This document shows positions 7,305 to 7,584 of a stretch of 7,584 bases of DNA, piece after piece. The stretch comes from Pseudomonadales bacterium (GTDB lineage: Bacteria; Pseudomonadota; Gammaproteobacteria; Pseudomonadales; Azotimanducaceae). The stretch spans positions 1 through 7,584 of the forward strand of contig JAKUTI010000124.1 of assembly GCA_022448765.1 (NCBI GenBank). Direction: 5' to 3'. The notes under the pieces are model-generated. The model was not told the origin of the DNA. It saw only the letters and a program-made list of their open reading frames with translations, and made no database searches. The position numbers and the translations under genes were made by a program. Positions within the stretch are counted from its first letter, which is position 1; the number at the start of each line of letters is the position of its first letter.

Positions 7305-7320
7305 AGGCCTTTGAAGGCCT
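7305..7320. terminator. AGGCCT hairpin after tRNA-Leu
   Basis: Two AGGCCT copies flank a TTGA loop and form a 6-base-pair GC-rich stem starting 5 bases after the tRNA CCA end. On the + strand no T-run follows. On the - strand the stem is followed by TTTTA, so it would work better as a terminator for leftward transcription, or it may act in both directions or in tRNA 3' processing. Confidence 0.45.
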
Positions 7321-7566
7321 CTAAAGTACTGAAAAGTCTAGTTTTTTACTACGGCTGACAAGTACGGTAGAGAAAATTGAGGACACAAAAACACCCTTCT
7401 TACACGTATTTGAAGAGTGACGTTTATTACTTTCTTCAATGCAATTGGATCTACAAAGAGCTTCCCGCTTTATTCCCACCCGCGCTTTTTTTGGAAGCCC
7501 TCTAGCCAGACTACGAGGGTTCATGCATCCGTCACTTCATGGCTGGCAGGATCAGTAGAGGCAGCT

Positions 7567-7572
7567 TTGACA
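7567..7572 (+). promoter_or_regulatory. Consensus -35 box at the window edge
   Basis: TTGACA matches the sigma70 -35 consensus exactly, but the matching -10 box would fall beyond base 7584, so the promoter cannot be confirmed. It suggests a further rightward transcription unit just outside the window. Confidence 0.25.
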
Positions 7573-7584
7573 TGCTCCTTTAAC

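Larger units (their letters stand above)
7301..7584. other. Downstream region without a convincing gene
   Basis: This tail appears somewhat AT-richer than the operon and shows no recognisable coding sequence on either strand. The longest frames (67 codons on -, 7321-7524; 39 codons on +, 7439-7558) have no family likeness and no good ribosome site. It holds the AGGCCT hairpin, a second hairpin at 7498-7519 (CCCTCTAG with CTAcGAGGG, loop CCAGA) and a T7 run at 7486-7492. Confidence 0.6.

Noticed and set aside
7284..7482. TCCCACCC in the tRNA T arm (7284-7291) repeated at 7474-7481 as a possible att repeat
   Set aside because: Only 8 bases match and the flanks differ at once; attachment repeats at tRNA ends are normally longer and include the CCA end.
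7498..7519. Hairpin CCCTCTAG/CTAcGAGGG as an intrinsic terminator
   Set aside because: No T-run follows the stem on either strand; the T7 run lies before it on the + strand.
7321..7524. 67-codon minus-strand ORF in the right tail
   Set aside because: No Shine-Dalgarno at a good distance, no recognisable motif, and composition (many Ser, Lys, Arg) typical of a random frame. It does stop next to the AGGCCT hairpin, so it is not fully excluded.
7439..7558. 39-codon plus-strand ORF in the right tail
   Set aside because: The sequence before its ATG is pyrimidine-rich with no ribosome site, and the peptide resembles nothing known.
7531..7584. 13-codon minus-strand ORF preceded by AAAGGAG near the right edge
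   Set aside because: The purine run is only about one base from the ATG, too close for normal initiation, and the frame ends after 13 codons.

Overview
The window reads as part of the chromosome of a Gram-negative bacterium, probably a gammaproteobacterium of intermediate GC. The evidence is a lipopolysaccharide-export permease pair (lptF-lptG), a proteobacterial-type malate synthase G, and a tRNA-Leu whose 3' CCA is encoded in the DNA. The genus cannot be fixed from the sequence. Every supported gene lies on the + strand; I found no IS element, CRISPR array or rRNA.

Layout. Positions 1-822 hold the C-terminal three quarters of LptF, cut by the left edge. The gene overlaps lptG (819-1895) by 4 bases (ATGA), the classic coupled arrangement for the two membrane subunits of the LptB2FG transporter. 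A 105-base gap follows, with an imperfect inverted repeat and a possible 26-codon upstream ORF. Next comes a tight four-gene run: malate synthase G (2001-4169), a large Eis-like GNAT acetyltransferase with a C-terminal SCP2-like domain (4203-5441), a zinc-type homocysteine S-methyltransferase (5451-6335) and an atypical short-chain dehydrogenase (6342-7106). The gaps of 33, 9 and 6 bases suggest one transcript. A hairpin follows the last gene, then a good promoter and tRNA-Leu(CAA) at 7214-7300. The last 284 bases hold hairpins and a lone -35 consensus at the edge, but no convincing gene.

How the genes may work together. LptFG moves LPS out of the inner membrane and is functionally separate from the rest. 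In the second operon, malate synthase G condenses glyoxylate with acetyl-CoA, the methyltransferase makes methionine from homocysteine, and the other two are an acyl-CoA-dependent transferase and a Rossmann enzyme of unknown substrate. A betaine-to-glycine-to-glyoxylate route could join the first two, but the intermediate enzymes are not here, so this is only a hypothesis.

The most unusual items are two. The Eis-like protein keeps both the catalytic Tyr and the C-terminal Phe on which mycobacterial Eis depends. The SDR has lost the Asn, Ser and Lys of its catalytic tetrad but keeps the Tyr.
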